In this document: positions 34,221 to 45,768 of the stretch, one piece after another
How positions within the stretch are numbered: the stretch's first letter is position 1
Layout: each line of letters starts with the position of its first letter
Origin: Orychophragmus violaceus
Taxonomy: Eukaryota > Streptophyta > Magnoliopsida > Brassicales > Brassicaceae
NCBI GenBank assembly: GCA_030180135.1
Contig: CM058236.1
Location: 10,561,357-10,625,356 of the forward strand
Direction: 5' to 3'
DNA length: 64,000 nt
The notes under the pieces: model-generated
Seen by the model: the letters and a program-made list of their open reading frames with translations, nothing else
The model's database searches: none
Told to the model about the DNA's origin: nothing
Translations under genes and position numbers: made by a program

Positions 34221-35575
34221 TCTGTGTTGGATTATAACTTTATGAAACAGATTTTTACTGGTTATACAACTGATCTTGCAATTCAAGCAATCATTAAAGC
34301 CTTACAAGACGATCCAACAAGCAAGAAAAAATTTGTGTGGTCTCGTGACATTTTAAGAAGAGAGATCAGGATTGTAGTACCTGCTGATCAACCTTTGCGT
34401 TCTGATATACTGGAATGGCGTCATTTTTCAAGTGTGGGAGGCCATTTTAGACAAGATGCAACAACTCAACGAGTCAAGAGTTTGTTCTGTTGGAAGGGTA
34501 TAACAAAGGATATTCAGAGGTTTATAAGAGCTTGTTCAGTTTGCCATCAATGTAAATATGACAATGCAGCCTCACTAGGTCTCTTACAACCCCCTTCCCA
34601 TTCCATGCTACTTGGACTGATATATCAATGTACTTTATTGATGGAAAACCGATGTCATATGGGAAAATAGTCATCTTTGGTGGTTGTTGATAGGCTAACC
34701 AAAGCTGCCCACTTCATTGGGTTAAGTCACCCTTACACAACATTATCAATGGTTCATATATTCCTTGACAACATTTATAAGCCGCATGGGTTTCCTAGTT
34801 CTATTATAACCTATAGGGGTCTTCTTGAGTTACTTTTGGCAAGATTTGTTCAGACTATACAAGGAGTCTCTCTGAACATGTCAAGCGGATATCACCCCCA
34901 AAATGATGGTCAAGTAGAGGTTTTCAACAGATGTGGTGAAACATATCTCCGATGCATGTGTAGTGATAATCCACATCAGTGGAGTAAGTGGTTGGCATTG
35001 GCTGAATATTGGTATAATACAAATTTTCATATTGCTGCTCAAATGACTCATTTTGAAGTGGTGTATGGTCAACCACCACCACAACACCTTCCTTACTTAT
35101 CTGGTGAATCATGTGTGGCTGTTGTGGCAAGAAGCTTACATGAACGTTTTGTTATTGGTACTTCAGTTTCATTTATTACGAGCTCAACACCGTATGGAGA
35201 AAGTAGCAAATATGAGACATTCTGAGCGGATTTTTGAGATTGGTGATCGAGTTTATGTGAAGTTACAACCTTATCGCCAAGGATTATTGGTTAAGCGACG
35301 TAACCAAAAACTCTCTCCTAAGTATTTTGGTCCTTAGAAGGTTTTGGATAAGTGTGGCTCAGTTGCTTATGAGATGTACATGCCTAATTCTTCTCGGGTG
35401 CACCTTATATCTCAACTTAAGAAATATGTAGGTAGTGATCTGGTGTGAACTACTTTTCCTACGGTGGTTCAATATGTTTTGATCAAAGCACCAAAGAGTA
35501 TTATTGAGTATCTTTTTGACTTGCAGAAGAAATTTCCAGACTTCAACCATGTGGACATGATTGTTTAAAGGGGAA
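34221..35575 (+). pseudogene. Reina-type integrase and chromodomain-like tail
   Basis: The zinc-binding HHCC segment is visible (RHFSSVGGHFRQ, then ACSVCHQC). The core follows after a stop at 34668: VVVDRLTKAAHFIGLSHPYT, with a frame that keeps SSGYHPQNDGQVEVFNR, the region of the third catalytic acidic residue. A stop at 35223 is followed by FEIGDRVYVKLQPYRQ (GPY/F-like module) in another frame. The tail at 35500-35567 (LFDLQKKFPDFNHVDMIV) matches the end of a chromodomain, the targeting module of chromoviruses. Several stops make it non-functional. Confidence 0.8.
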
Positions 35576-35579
35576 GGAT

Positions 35580-35839
35580 TTCATATAGTAAAGCAGTACA
35601 CAGATTGAGCAGACACATGTAAGGCTGATAAGAGAAGAAGAAGCAACAGTGAGATCTAATCTGCTCAATAACAAACTTTACTAAGGAGAATGAAGATCGA
35701 GCTGGAGGAGTATTGATTATTCTGTTGAGAATTTGTTCTCGCTTTTCCCTCTCTTTTTCTCTGTAAAAACATTTGATTCATCCTCTCAAGAAAGCATTCT
35801 TATTATCAAAATTTCTTGAAGGTGAGTTCTGGGATCCTA
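35580..35839 (+). repeat. 3' LTR of Reina-type element
   Basis: Follows the purine-rich AAAGGGGAAGGATT. The first two bases have changed relative to the 5' LTR (TC for TG). Internal indels against 27275-27535 show an old insertion. Confidence 0.75.
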
Positions 35840-35844
35840 AAGAT

Positions 35845-36408
35845 TAGTTTTCTATACGTAAGTATTTTGAATTCGATTTCCATGTATAATGTATGACAAA
35901 ATATGTATGAAAGGAAGTGCATTACCGCAAGAAAAGTTTAGTTATGTGGAAAATGTTACTTTTGGTCTTCTAGTTTTCAAATCGGTGTTCATGATTTCTT
36001 AAGTGTGAACAATTTTAATATGTTAGTTTCAAATTCGGTGCATTTCAAGTGAGACAATTGTAAATGTTGTTTTCTTGTGTGATAAGTAACTCAATTTTAT
36101 GCCATTTTTTTGAATAAAAGGTGACCTCGATTTCCAAAAAACCGAATATTGATCGACTGCATTTCTTTAGTCTGGGATCATAAAATGGAGGTATTAAATT
36201 CAGCCATTTTAGGAAAATGAAACACATAGAAGTTGGGAAAGTAAATACAGTAAGCTTAGTCAATACTATGAGTTAAATGAAACAATCAATCAAAACAATT
36301 GGATATCCGAAGAGGCTAAAGGAACATAATCAATAAAAGGAAGAGTGAGAGAAGAATTTCATGTAGACAAAAACAAAAACATAAAAAAAAAATTAAAAGA
36401 AAGAAGAG
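35845..36408 (+). promoter_or_regulatory. Upstream region of the HhH-GPD gene
   Basis: AT-rich, without other genes. The 60 bases before the ATG are purine- and A-rich, as in plant 5'UTRs. No TATA box can be assigned with confidence. The Reina-type element lies about 570 bases upstream of the start codon. Confidence 0.4.
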
Positions 36409-37612
36409 ATGAATTTGAGACTGTATCTAAGAGAATTTGAAGAAAAGTTCGATATGGAGAAAGCTGTGTGTAATCACGGCTTTTTCATGATGTCTCCAAA
36501 CGTGTGGAACCCTAAAACAAAGTCACTAACTCGACCTTTAACGCTTTCGAATTCGTCTTCGGTCAACGTGACCATCTCTCACCCTGGCACTCTCTCTTTT
36601 CTTGTGATCCAAGTTCACGGCATCAACAATGTCTCAAGAGTGGACGAAGAACTCATCTTGCAACAAGTGGGAAGGATGCTGAGAATATCAACCGAGGACG
36701 AACGTGCCGTGACCGAGTTTCAACAACTCCATGAGGCAGCAAAGAAGAGTGGCTTCGGCAGAATTTTCCGGTCACCGTCTCTCTTTGAAGATATGGTAAA
36801 ATCTATCTTGTTGTGTAATACTACTTGGGAGAGGACACTAGGTATGGCTTCTCGCCTCTGCATGTTGCAATCAAAGCTAGCGGACGGCACAGTTAGGCCT
36901 AGTGGCGAATCTAAAAAGAGGAAACGAGGAGTCTTGAAAATTAGGAATGAAACAAGAGGAAACTTCCCTAGCGCCAAGGAAATAGCTAGCCTTGATAAAG
37001 AGTTGATAAATGAGCATTGTAAACTTGGGTATAGAGCAAATTGGATAGTGAAACTAGCAAAAATGGTGGAAAGTAGGAAACTGAATCTTGAAGAGATGGA
37101 AAGTAGAGAGATGGAAGCAGAACAAGTTTTTGAGAAACTCATAAGCTTGACGGGCTTTGGTGCTTTTGTGACTGCAACGGTGCTTATGTGTATTGGTTAT
37201 TATCATCTTGTTCCATCAGATACCGAGACCCTAAGACTCCTACGAGAGGTAGGTATATATATATTCTTAATATCATTAATGAAACTAATCTAATGTAATG
37301 CTAGGCTCATGGAAAGGAGGAATGTTCGAAAGAGACGCTAGAGAAAGAAGCACAGTCATTCTACGACAGATTCGCTCCATTTCAGTCTTTAGCCTACTGG
37401 TTAGCTTCTAGTATATTGTATTTTCTATGCATATTTTTTAGTTTCTTATATATTTATGTTGCTTATTCTTGCACAGGTTTGATCTAATCCAAAACTATGA
37501 AACAAAACTTGGCAAGCTTAGCGAGTTGAGTCAGCTTGACTACAAGAGTGTTAGCGGATGCTCTCACGTGAAGCAGCTCAAGGGAGACGAAAGTACATCT
37601 CTTTCTCTGTAA
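36409..37612 (+). CDS. HhH-GPD DNA glycosylase-like protein, 3 exons
   Basis: Base-excision-repair type protein, expected to be nuclear or organellar. Exons: 36409-37248, 37305-37399 and 37477-37612, with GT donors (GAG|GTAGGT, CTG|GTTAGC) and AG acceptors; the joins keep the frame. Exon 1 has the N-terminal part (VCNHGFFMMSPNVWN) and then the glycosylase helices: FEDMVKSILLCNTTWERTLG, GYRANWIVKLAKMVE, and the hairpin-like LISLTGFGAFVTATVLMCIGYYHLVPSDTET. The catalytic aspartate of the family is probably the D of VPSDTET. Exons 2-3 add FAPFQSLAYWFDLIQNYE. It resembles the plant family that includes AT3G50880 (from memory). The stop at 37610 may be a read-in to the intron: GAAA|GTACAT is a possible donor at 37592, with a terminal exon now at 44087/49369. 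Confidence is high for the family, lower for the true C-terminus. Confidence 0.85.
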
Positions 37613-38444
37613 ACGAAACTTTATATTTTATTATTTGAATTTTATTTCTTCATGGTTTGCTTGGTGTTTACGTTAAGTTTTTGTAACATTTCGCTTAGAA
37701 GCAGGAAGTCTAAATGCCTCTTGTTCGTTTTATTATAGTTTTTCCCATCAATTAGAGTGAGAATCATTCATTTCAGAAGCTTGGACTAGCCTTTCTATAT
37801 CTTTGTGAAATCTTCAAGGCTTAAAAGTGCTTAACAAGGTCCTTTGTTGTTCCGCTTGATCGTTCTCAACCTAAATGGAACCAACAAAGCTCTGAATGGA
37901 CTTACGTGAAAAATTATTCATTTCTTGTCTTTTTTATTTATTTATTAATTAATAGTGATGTAGTCCAAATTATTTTATATATATCAACCGTCACAATTCT
38001 CTTTTGTGGGTCCCCAATGGCAGATAGGACGGAACGCAACGTAATAAAAACAGGACACAAGTAGCAGATTCTGCTTGGTTAAGAAGAATCGAATTAATCT
38101 ATAGGACATCAGAACATGTCGATACATAACATTATTTTCGGATGTTGAATGTAACTGAGAGTGGAATGTTAGAAGAATACACAAGATACAAAGCTGGTGG
38201 TGATCTGAGCAGAAAAGGACAAAAGCAGCAGTCTTTAATGGTTTCGAGTTGAATATGAAGAAGACAATTATGTTCTTGCCATTTACATGTTCCCCTTATT
38301 ATAAACTAAAGATGGTTGCCTCATCGTATTTTTCTGCCGTTTTATGAACCATTTATCTGATTCTATTCATGTATTTTCTGGTTCTTCTAAATATTATTTT
38401 ATAGCAGCATATGATTTATTCTGCCTTCTTATAAAATACCCTCC
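37613..38444 (+). other. 3'UTR or last-intron sequence of the HhH-GPD gene
   Basis: AT-rich, with no coding signal. It is the 3'UTR if the stop at 37610 is used. It is the first part of a large last intron if the donor at 37593 is used. Confidence 0.4.
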
Positions 38445-38597
38445 TATTAAGAGTGAGAGTATAACAGAATGTATTTCATCTTATTATCAAAATGAATGTA
38501 ATCATACAGTATTTATACACATTGGTTTAATGCGAAAGGAAACATTTAAACCAATCAATCTATGCTAACCAGAATTAAACCAAGATATAATCTAATA
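38445..38597 (-). repeat. 3' LTR of copia element 38445-43649
   Basis: 153 bp, TATTAAGAGTGAGAG to TATAATCTAATA on the plus strand. One base differs from the partner (ATG versus ACG near 38495). Confidence 0.92.
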
Positions 38598-38605
38598 TAC
38601 CCCCC

Positions 38606-40563
38606 TCAAGTCTCTGAAAGCAGAACTGGTGTGGCGGTAAATGATGAAGCTTCTGATGGATAAATAGCAGAACCAGGAGTGAAGAGACTTGATATGGACA
38701 TTCGTTGAAGAAGATGGTGGAAGGGACCCGGGTGTAAAGGCTTGGTGAGAATGTCTGCATGTTGATTGGAACTTGGAACATGGAAGAGCTTCATGAATCC
38801 ATTCTTGACTTGATCTCGGACAGTGTGGCAGTCTATCTCGATGTGCTTCGTTCTCTCGTGGAAAACTGGGTTGGAAGCAATGTGCATTGCTGATTTATTG
38901 TCACAAAACAGTTTTGCTGGAGACTTGAATTGTATCTTTAAGTCCATCAACAGCTGATGCAACCATAAAAGCTCACAAGTGGTGAGTGCCATGCTCCTGT
39001 ACTCTGCTTCTGTGCTACTCCTACTGACTGTTTGTTGCTTTTTTGACTTCCAGTTGATCAATGATCTGCCTAGATAGATGCAAAAGCTAGTGATTGAGCG
39101 TCGGGAATCTGGACAAGTGGCCCAATCTGCATCAGCAAAAGCATTCAAACATAGTTCTGAATCTGCAGCATAGTATAGACCCTGGCCAGGAGCTTGTTTG
39201 AGATAACGCAGGATACGATGTGCTGCTTGGAGATGCACATCCGTTGGACAAGAAAGGAATTGACTCAAATTATGCACTGCATAAGTGATGTCAGGCCTTG
39301 TGATTGTTTAGTAAAGAAGGCGGCCAACCAACTCTCGATATGAAATTGCATTCTCTAAAGGAGTGCCAGATTCTTTACTTAACTTTACCAGAGGATCCAT
39401 AGGCACTGAGCAAGGCTTGCAGGCCAACATTCCTGTAGAAGCAAGAATATCCAGAGTATATTTACGTTGGCAAGCTGAAATACCACTGGATGTACGTGCT
39501 ATCTCAAGTCCTAAGAAGAATTTAGGAGCTCCCAAATCCTTGATCTTGAAAGCCTTGTGCAGAATTCCTTCGAGTAGTTGTAGTTGATGATCATCATTGG
39601 AAGCAATCATGATATCATCAACATAAACTAACAAAGCAATAAAGGAGGAACCAGCAGCTTTAACAAACAAGGTATTATCACCAGGAGACTGTTGAAAACC
39701 AGCTTGAAGAACCACAATCGAGAAACAGTGATACCACTGTCTAGAAGCTTGCTTGAGGCCATATAAGGACTTATGTAACCGACATACCGGATTAGGTGGT
39801 AATGATCCGTCAGATGGAGTATAACCCTGTGGTAAACTCATGTAGATTTCCTCATCAAGGGCGTCATGAAGAAAGGCATTAGTAACGTCCATCTGAGTCA
39901 GTGTCCAACCACAAATAGAAGCTAAACCAAGCACAAGTTTAACACTAGCCAGCTTAGCTACAGGGGAAAATGTCTCAATATAGTTTATACATTCTTGTTG
40001 AGTATATCCTTTGGCTACCAAACGGGCCTTATATCGTTCTATGGAACCATCAGGATTATACTTAATAGTATAGACCCACTTACACCCTATCACATGCTTA
40101 CCAGGAGGCAATGACTCAACATACCATTTTTCAAGCCTTCAAGAGCAACAATCTCCACATTCATGGCTTTACTCCAAGAAGTAGATGACATGGCCTCTTT
40201 AAAGTTCTTTGGTTCTGTCTCAGTGGTAATAGAAAGGATATAAGATTGATAAAAGGGTTTAAGTTTGGAGTAATCAAGGACTGAAGAGAGAGGAAATAGA
40301 ACAGAAGAATTAGAAGTTTCTGAATTATGTGTGAAGGAACAATGATAATCAGAAAGATAACGTGGAGCTTTACCTTGTCGTTTTGGCCTAGAAATCTGAT
40401 TTGTCCTTTGTCCTGTCTCAGCTGCAACGGTCTCTGGAGATGTGATGATGACACTAGAGGGAGCCGGAGCAGTAGAGGTAGATGACACAGGAACAGGGTT
40501 ATCAGATACATCAGCAGAAGAATGTAAAGGATTCATGTCATCTAAAGCAGTAGGTGTGGACAA
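38606..40563 (-). pseudogene. copia reverse transcriptase and RNase H
   Basis: Reads from 40563 leftward. The first part contains the RT N-terminal linker (RPKRQGKAPRYLSDYHC). A frameshift near 40100-40115 separates it from the RT core in 39308-40111: VYTIKYNPDGSIERYKARLV, AFLHDALDEEIYMSLPQGY and the catalytic LLVYVDDIMIAS. A TAA at 39308 follows GRLLY. RNase H (38606-39277) continues in the same frame with DADWATCPDSRRS and SRSSTEAEYRSMA, both canonical. Apart from these breaks all catalytic residues are kept, which fits recent loss. Confidence 0.88.
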
Positions 40564-42144
40564 AGGTAAAATAGTTTTGCAAAATAGATCATCTACAGAT
40601 GTAATAGGACCTTCCTTTTTGAATGGAAAAGTGGTCTAATGAAAAATGACATTACGAGAGATTGTGATGAGATTAGTGTCTAAATGCAAAACCTTATATC
40701 CCTTATAACCAAATGAGTATCCTAAAAACACACATGGATCTGTTCTAGGAGTAAACTTGTGTCTATCTTTAACAAGAGTTGAAACGTAACACAAACATCC
40801 AAATGATCTTAGGAAGTGATAATCTGGTGCTTTATGAAAGAGTAACTCATATGGAGACAACTTGTTCAATAACAGAGAAGGAGTACGATTAATGAGAAAA
40901 ACAACCGTAAGCACACATTCACTCCAATAAATCAGTGGAACATTGGATTGAAACATTAAGGCTCTAGCAACGTTTAATAGATGTTGATGCTTTCTCTCCA
41001 CAACAGAGTTTTGCTGTGGAGTATAAGCACAAGAAAATTGATGTATCATGCCATGATCACTGACTAATTTGGTGAAGGCTAACTCAGGTGCATTATCACT
41101 ACGAATGGCTTTAATAACACTGTTAAACTGAGTTGCAACATGTTGTAAAAACTTTGGAAAGATTGTCAAAACATCACTTTTATTTCTTAACATGTATAAC
41201 CAAGTAACACGAGTACAATCATCAACAATAGTAAAGAAACACCTATAACCTTCAATGGATTCAACAGAAAAAGGACCCCATATGTCTAAATGAACTAGAT
41301 CAAACGGAGCAGAAGACAATTTATTCTGTGAAACAAAAGGTAAGGCTCTTTGTTTAGCTAAAGGACAGACTTCACAATGTTTTTGATTATCTCTAGAAGG
41401 AAAAGAAATACTTGGTATATGTTGTAACTTGGTAGAAGACGGATGTCCTAGGCGTTGATGCCAGAGATAGCCATCCACCAAGGATCCAGAGAACTGTGAT
41501 GCATTGACAGTAGGCTCCAAAATGTAAAGATTGTGCATATTAATCCCCTTACCAATCGTCAAACCCCGAATATGGTCCTGAATAAAGCAAGAATCAGGAT
41601 AGAAATGAGCTGAACATTTGTTATAATGCAACAGGGAACTAATACTTATGAGGTTAAACCTAAATGCAGAGACATGAAGAACATTATGCAAAACCAATGA
41701 ATCAGAAATATGAACTGTTCTTGTATGTGTAATAGGTACTCTAGTGCCATCAGGAAAGGAGACTGTTACACTTGTGACAGGAAAAGTTTCACTAAACATT
41801 GCTAAGTCAGAACAGACATGAGTTGTTGCCCCACTGTCAATAGTCCAAGTACCATTGGGAAGAATAGAATGTAATGAGGTTAAACAATGGTGTTGGAATG
41901 TCAAAATTTGATCAGTGAAACGAAGATTTGTGGATGGAAAAGCGAATGAAACGTTACCAGAGGTAGAATTAGAAGCCATATGACCAATTTCTGTGATTAA
42001 GCCAGATGAGGAAGGAGACTGTTGCTCTGGACGCTGAACATGTGTACTCAGTTGAGAAATAAGCGCCCTGACTTGATCCATGTTGAATTGACTTAAGTCA
42101 AGATTGTTAGAACTGGTCAAAACAGATGGTGTCTGTGGTACAAA
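40564..42144 (-). pseudogene. copia protease and integrase
   Basis: In frame with gag but separated from it by TGA at 42145. The protease active site is intact (WTIDSGATTHVCSD). The GAG-pre-integrase zinc segment follows (YLWHQRLGHPSSTKL, then CEVCPLAKQ). The integrase core starts at DLVHLDIWGPFS and includes AIRSDNAPEL and YTPQQNSVVERKHQHLL, which hold the DD35E residues. The frame ends with TAG at 40636 and the RT linker continues in the same frame beyond it. A TTG near 42120 is the first near-cognate start, so this part would have needed read-through of the gag stop. Confidence 0.88.
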
Positions 42145-43194
42145 TCATGTGACAGCATTTGCCACTGCATTAGGCATCTGAGAGAAAGATCGAGCACTTG
42201 TCTGCATCTGCCCTTGTGGTTGTGAATTCTTCTGATGCAGCTTATGGCCAGGTGGATATCCATTAAGCTTGTAACACTTTTGAACCGTGTGTCCAGTACG
42301 TCCACAATGGGTGCAAACTGGTTTTGGTTTAGAATGAGAATTGTTATAAGCTATGGCATAAGCAGCATTCTCAGAAGGACCAGTGTAATAACCATCTTGT
42401 GGTGAAGGTTGATAACCACCATGAACAGGACCAGTGTTCTGGAAAGTACTCTGGAAAGCCATGTTATCAGTTTTAACAGGTTGTTTAAGAGCTCGTTGAC
42501 GCTCATCTTGAGAAACCATGTTAAAGACATCTTCAATTGAAGGAATGGGCTTCAGGACAAGGATATGACGTCTGGTTGGTTCATAAACTTCGTTTAGTCC
42601 CATCAAGAATTTGGTAACACGACTTCGTTCTTGAAGTTTCTCCCATAAGGCAGCAGCATTGCAATTACACTGATCACAATTGCATAAAGGCAGCTCTACA
42701 TAATTCTTGTACTCTTCCCAAAGAGTGACAAGTTCAGTATAATAGGTACTGACATCCATGGAGCCTTGCTGAATAGAACTTAGTCTCTGTTCAATCTCAT
42801 AAACACGAGGAGCATCATTCTGTCTAAATCGCGTAATCAAATTTTTCCAGATAGCTTCAGCTGTAGACATGAACAACAGACTACCACCTCTTTTCTTAGA
42901 AACAGAGTTCATCAACCAAGTAGCGACCATATCGTTACATCTAGACCAAGAACCAGCATCTCTATGATCATTAGATGGTTTAGGAATAGTACCGTCGATG
43001 AAGCCTAGTTTGTTCCGAACATTGAGAGCCATTCGAATGGAGCGACGCCACGAATGGAAGTCGGAGCCAGAACTGAGACGATCGGATACTAAGATAAGAC
43101 CAGCATGATCAGCCGAGTGCAAGTAATACAGATTCTCGTATAGATCAAGAGATTGACGAGAATCTGGTATCGTATGTTGATTCATCGATCCCAT
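42145..43194 (-). CDS. copia gag with zinc knuckle
   Basis: 349 codons from ATG 43194, 300 bases inside the primer site. Opens with the copia gag start (YYLHSADHAGLILVSDRLSS) and WRRSIRMALNVRNKLGFIDG. The UBN2-type core includes FRQNDAPRVYEIEQRLSSIQ and YTELVTLWEEYKN. The C-terminal zinc knuckle CTHCGRTGHTVQKC (CX2CX4HX4C) is intact at about residues 300-313. It is a complete gag by length and domains, ended by TGA at 42145 before protease. It could still make particles in trans. Confidence 0.88.
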   Translation of the reverse strand: MGSMNQHTIPDSRQSLDLYENLYYLHSADHAGLILVSDRLSSGSDFHSWRRSIRMALNVRNKLGFIDGTIPKPSNDHRDAGSWSRCNDMVATWLMNSVSKKRGGSLLFMSTAEAIWKNLITRFRQNDAPRVYEIEQRLSSIQQGSMDVSTYYTELVTLWEEYKNYVELPLCNCDQCNCNAAALWEKLQERSRVTKFLMGLNEVYEPTRRHILVLKPIPSIEDVFNMVSQDERQRALKQPVKTDNMAFQSTFQNTGPVHGGYQPSPQDGYYTGPSENAAYAIAYNNSHSKPKPVCTHCGRTGHTVQKCYKLNGYPPGHKLHQKNSQPQGQMQTSARSFSQMPNAVANAVT

Positions 43195-43484
43195 GACTTA
43201 TCAAGAAATACGTGAAATCAGAGAAGAATCTAGCCGGAAATGCAAAGAAAAAGAAGAATCGGCTAAGATTGTAGGTCAAAGAAAGAAAGCAAAGATCGGA
43301 AACAAAGAAATCAAGCAGGCAAGCAAAATGAGCTCAATCACTGCAAGGATCAATCGAATCATGAAATCGAAGCTCAATCGAGTAAGAGATACACTCATGA
43401 TGAACTCGGGAAGCTCGAATTCGAGAAGATTCAGAAGATACGAAGAAAGCTCGAAGATGAATCAATGGCGGAAGAATGAGAGTT

Positions 43485-43496
43485 GCTCTGATACCA
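43485..43496 (-). other. Primer binding site, initiator tRNA-Met
   Basis: Minus strand TGGTATCAGAGC, immediately next to the LTR at 43497. It fixes the minus orientation. Confidence 0.92.
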
Positions 43497-43649
43497 TATT
43501 AAGAGTGAGAGTATAACAGAATGTATTTCATCTTATTATCAAAACGAATGTAATCATACAGTATTTATACACATTGGTTTAATGCGAAAGGAAACATTTA
43601 AACCAATCAATCTATGCTAACCAGAATTAAACCAAGATATAATCTAATA
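43497..43649 (-). repeat. 5' LTR of copia element 38445-43649
   Basis: 153 bp; one substitution against 38445-38597. Confidence 0.92.
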
Positions 43650-44090
43650 CCTCTAATGAGCGGTTTTCCAATCTATTGTGTTAAAGGATTTGTTGGATAA
43701 ATAATGTGTTATTAATTTGGTTGGAGACTTCCAAAAATAATATCCCCTGATTTGTTCTAAGATTGCACTTTATTTGCTAGCTTTGTGGGCTGTTTGTGGT
43801 TGTAATTTCTTCATTTAGGATTTCGAAACTCTCTTAACTAAATAAAGTGGCTTGTCTAATGGAAATCCCTATATCAAAAGTAATAAAGCATATATTCATA
43901 ATTTGTGAGATGTTTAGTGTACGACCAATAGGTGATAATTTATGTATTCGTACATGGTTAGTGTTCACATACTATGTGTCATATGTTTATATGTTAATTA
44001 GATTGTTTACAGTCTGTCGAACTTTCAGCTTGACTTGGAAAGTGATTTAAATGGCGGTCTCAAAGCATGTGATTGTGTGTAGAAAGAAGT
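43650..44090 (+). other. Fragment between copia and gypsy insertions
   Basis: About 440 bases of AT-rich host DNA that once joined 38444. It ends in GTGTGTAGAAAGAAGT. The AG at 44085-44086 is a possible splice acceptor for the glycosylase gene, directly at the insertion site of the next element. Confidence 0.45.
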
Positions 44091-45768
44091 TGTAACATAC
44101 CCAAACTGGCCCAATTAAAAATTCTGAGAAAAGAAGAGGAAAGCCCATTAGCCAAGCCCAAAAGCCATTTTCCTTTCCAAAACCCTAGAATTTCTCTTAT
44201 AAATAGGAGCCACCTCCTTTGGTGAAGTCAAGAAGAAAGAGATCTCGGCGAAGCCCTACCTCTCCACCGCTGCAACCTCAGCCTCCAGAAGATAGATCTG
44301 ATGCTCCTCCATCGAGTAGAGCCTAAAGAAATCCGGTAAGCCCATTTTCAGATCTGTTTCCTTTCAACCCGAGAACTAAAATGGCTGTATCTTTCTGACC
44401 GTGAGGAATCTGGGAAATCGAGACCATCATAGCGTTCCTCTCGTCGAGACGAAGCCGTAGCCGCAAACCGCACCTCCATCAGCCTCCGGACGCGCCCGCA
44501 ATCGTCGAGAGAAGATTCGCCGGTTTCCCACGCGCCGCCGCACGCGCCGCCGTCGCCGGAGCCACGCACCGCCGCCGTCCGCCGGGAGCCGTCGCCGTCC
44601 GCCGCCGTCCGTCGCCGGAGCTCCGCCGCCGCCGACCACCGGAGCCACCGCCGAACCGCCGCCGAGTCAACTCGGCCGGCGACCGAGTCAACTCGGTTGA
44701 CCGGGTCGGGTCGGTTGACCGGGTCGGGTTGACCGGTTCAGGTCCGTTGACCGGGTCGGGTTGACCGTTGACCGTTGACCGGTCCGGTTTAGGTTAACCG
44801 GTTCAATTTCCAATTTCGATTCTGATTTCAATTCTGATTTCCGGTTTAGGTCGGTTAAGCTGGTTTGAGCTGGGTATTTTCAATCGATCATATCTAGCTC
44901 ATCCTAAGCCCGATTTAAGCGATTCAAAAGCCCATCTCACTCGATTTCTCATCCTCTTTCCAGATCTGTTGTCCGTTCGGGCTGAGGAAGCTTCTAAATT
45001 ACCATTTTTCCCTCTTCTTTGGCTAAGGTGAGGACCGGTGGTTATCTCCCTTGCTCTATCTCAATTCCGGACAATAGTCCTCTGTTAATGTCATCTTTCC
45101 TAGGTAGTGTAGGCTAGAGATACGCGTGATTGATTGTGGAACGTAGAATGCTAGGTTATCGCTGAGCCTGAAAACGTTGATTGTGCGTGATGGATATGAT
45201 TGTATAGAACTGTGATAGGTCCCCCGAAAGGGTGTTTCTTGGCGGCTCGCGTATAAAGAGTTTTGGTACGCGACCCTTGTATCGTCGGAAGGGAGGTCTT
45301 GGCGAGCCTCCCCAAGTTTACCGTGCCTTCGGGGCGACGTGGAAGTGATACTGGGTGGGCCGGTTGCGTGAGCCTTCGGGCTAGAGTAGGGGTTCGCGAG
45401 TGCGAAAGCGCGAGTGGATGTAGTTTGCGTGGTGAAAGCCTTCGGGCCTGTTTGCAAGGTGATATTAGCTTAGGACTTGTGATTCGTAGTTGTGTGGTGT
45501 AAGCGGGATAGCGGACTCCCTAAGTCCGTCCTCACTGGGTGATTGTGTTTGAAACAATTACTCAGGCCTCCTTTTCCCTTTTCCCTTCTTTTTCCTCGCA
45601 GGTCCGGATGCAGGATTGATCGATCGTTGTGACGTGATTGGTGGACTTGAATACGAAGGAAGCGCCGGGTCCTGGGACAAGTTGAGTTGGCGTCCCGGTT
45701 GGACCGAATCCGGTTCAACGGGCGTCCTAATGCCGCGTCTCCGGTTATGCCGGGAGACGGGTGTTACA
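44091..45768 (+). repeat. 5' LTR of pol-less element
   Basis: 1678 bp. The first half is a GC-rich block of CCGCCG and GTTGACCGGGTC words (44450-44800). The second half has several potential stem-loops around GCCTTCGGGC (45370-45450). Open frames in it also occur in the other LTR and are not genes. Confidence 0.92.

Larger units (their letters stand above)
27275..35839 (+). mobile_element. Reina-type Ty3/gypsy chromovirus, decayed and interrupted
   Basis: About 5 kb of element plus a 3.5-kb insertion (30217-33764). Short LTRs of about 260 bp lie at 27275-27535 and 35580-35839. The 5-bp AAGAT at 27270-27274 and 35840-35844 is a probable target duplication. Gag, protease, RT, RNase H and integrase occur in Ty3/gypsy order. 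Short LTRs, gag with KEWLFKVEQFF, and a chromodomain-like tail (KKFPDFNHVD) point to the Reina lineage. Every domain carries stops or frameshifts. Confidence 0.85.
38445..43649 (-). mobile_element. Ty1/copia element with 153-bp LTRs, minus strand
   Basis: 5.2 kb. Short LTRs at 38445-38597 and 43497-43649 differ at one base. An initiator tRNA-Met primer site (minus-strand TGGTATCAGAGC) lies at 43485-43496, directly against the LTR. A G-rich polypurine tract (TTGAGGGGGG on the minus strand) lies near 38598-38608. Termini are TATTAG...TAATA in place of TG...CA. Flanks CCTCC and CCTCT are a probable 5-bp target duplication with one mismatch. All copia domains are present but three in-frame stops and one frameshift break the polyprotein. 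Confidence 0.93.

Noticed and set aside
44348..44691. Gly/Arg/Ala-rich frames in the GC-rich part of the pol-less LTR, also at 47893-48426
   Set aside because: Low-complexity CCGCCG repeats give open frames in several phases and are present in both LTRs.
45056..45502. Matching reading frames on both strands in the two LTRs (also 48651-49097)
   Set aside because: Their conservation reflects LTR identity, not protein selection; no family recognised.
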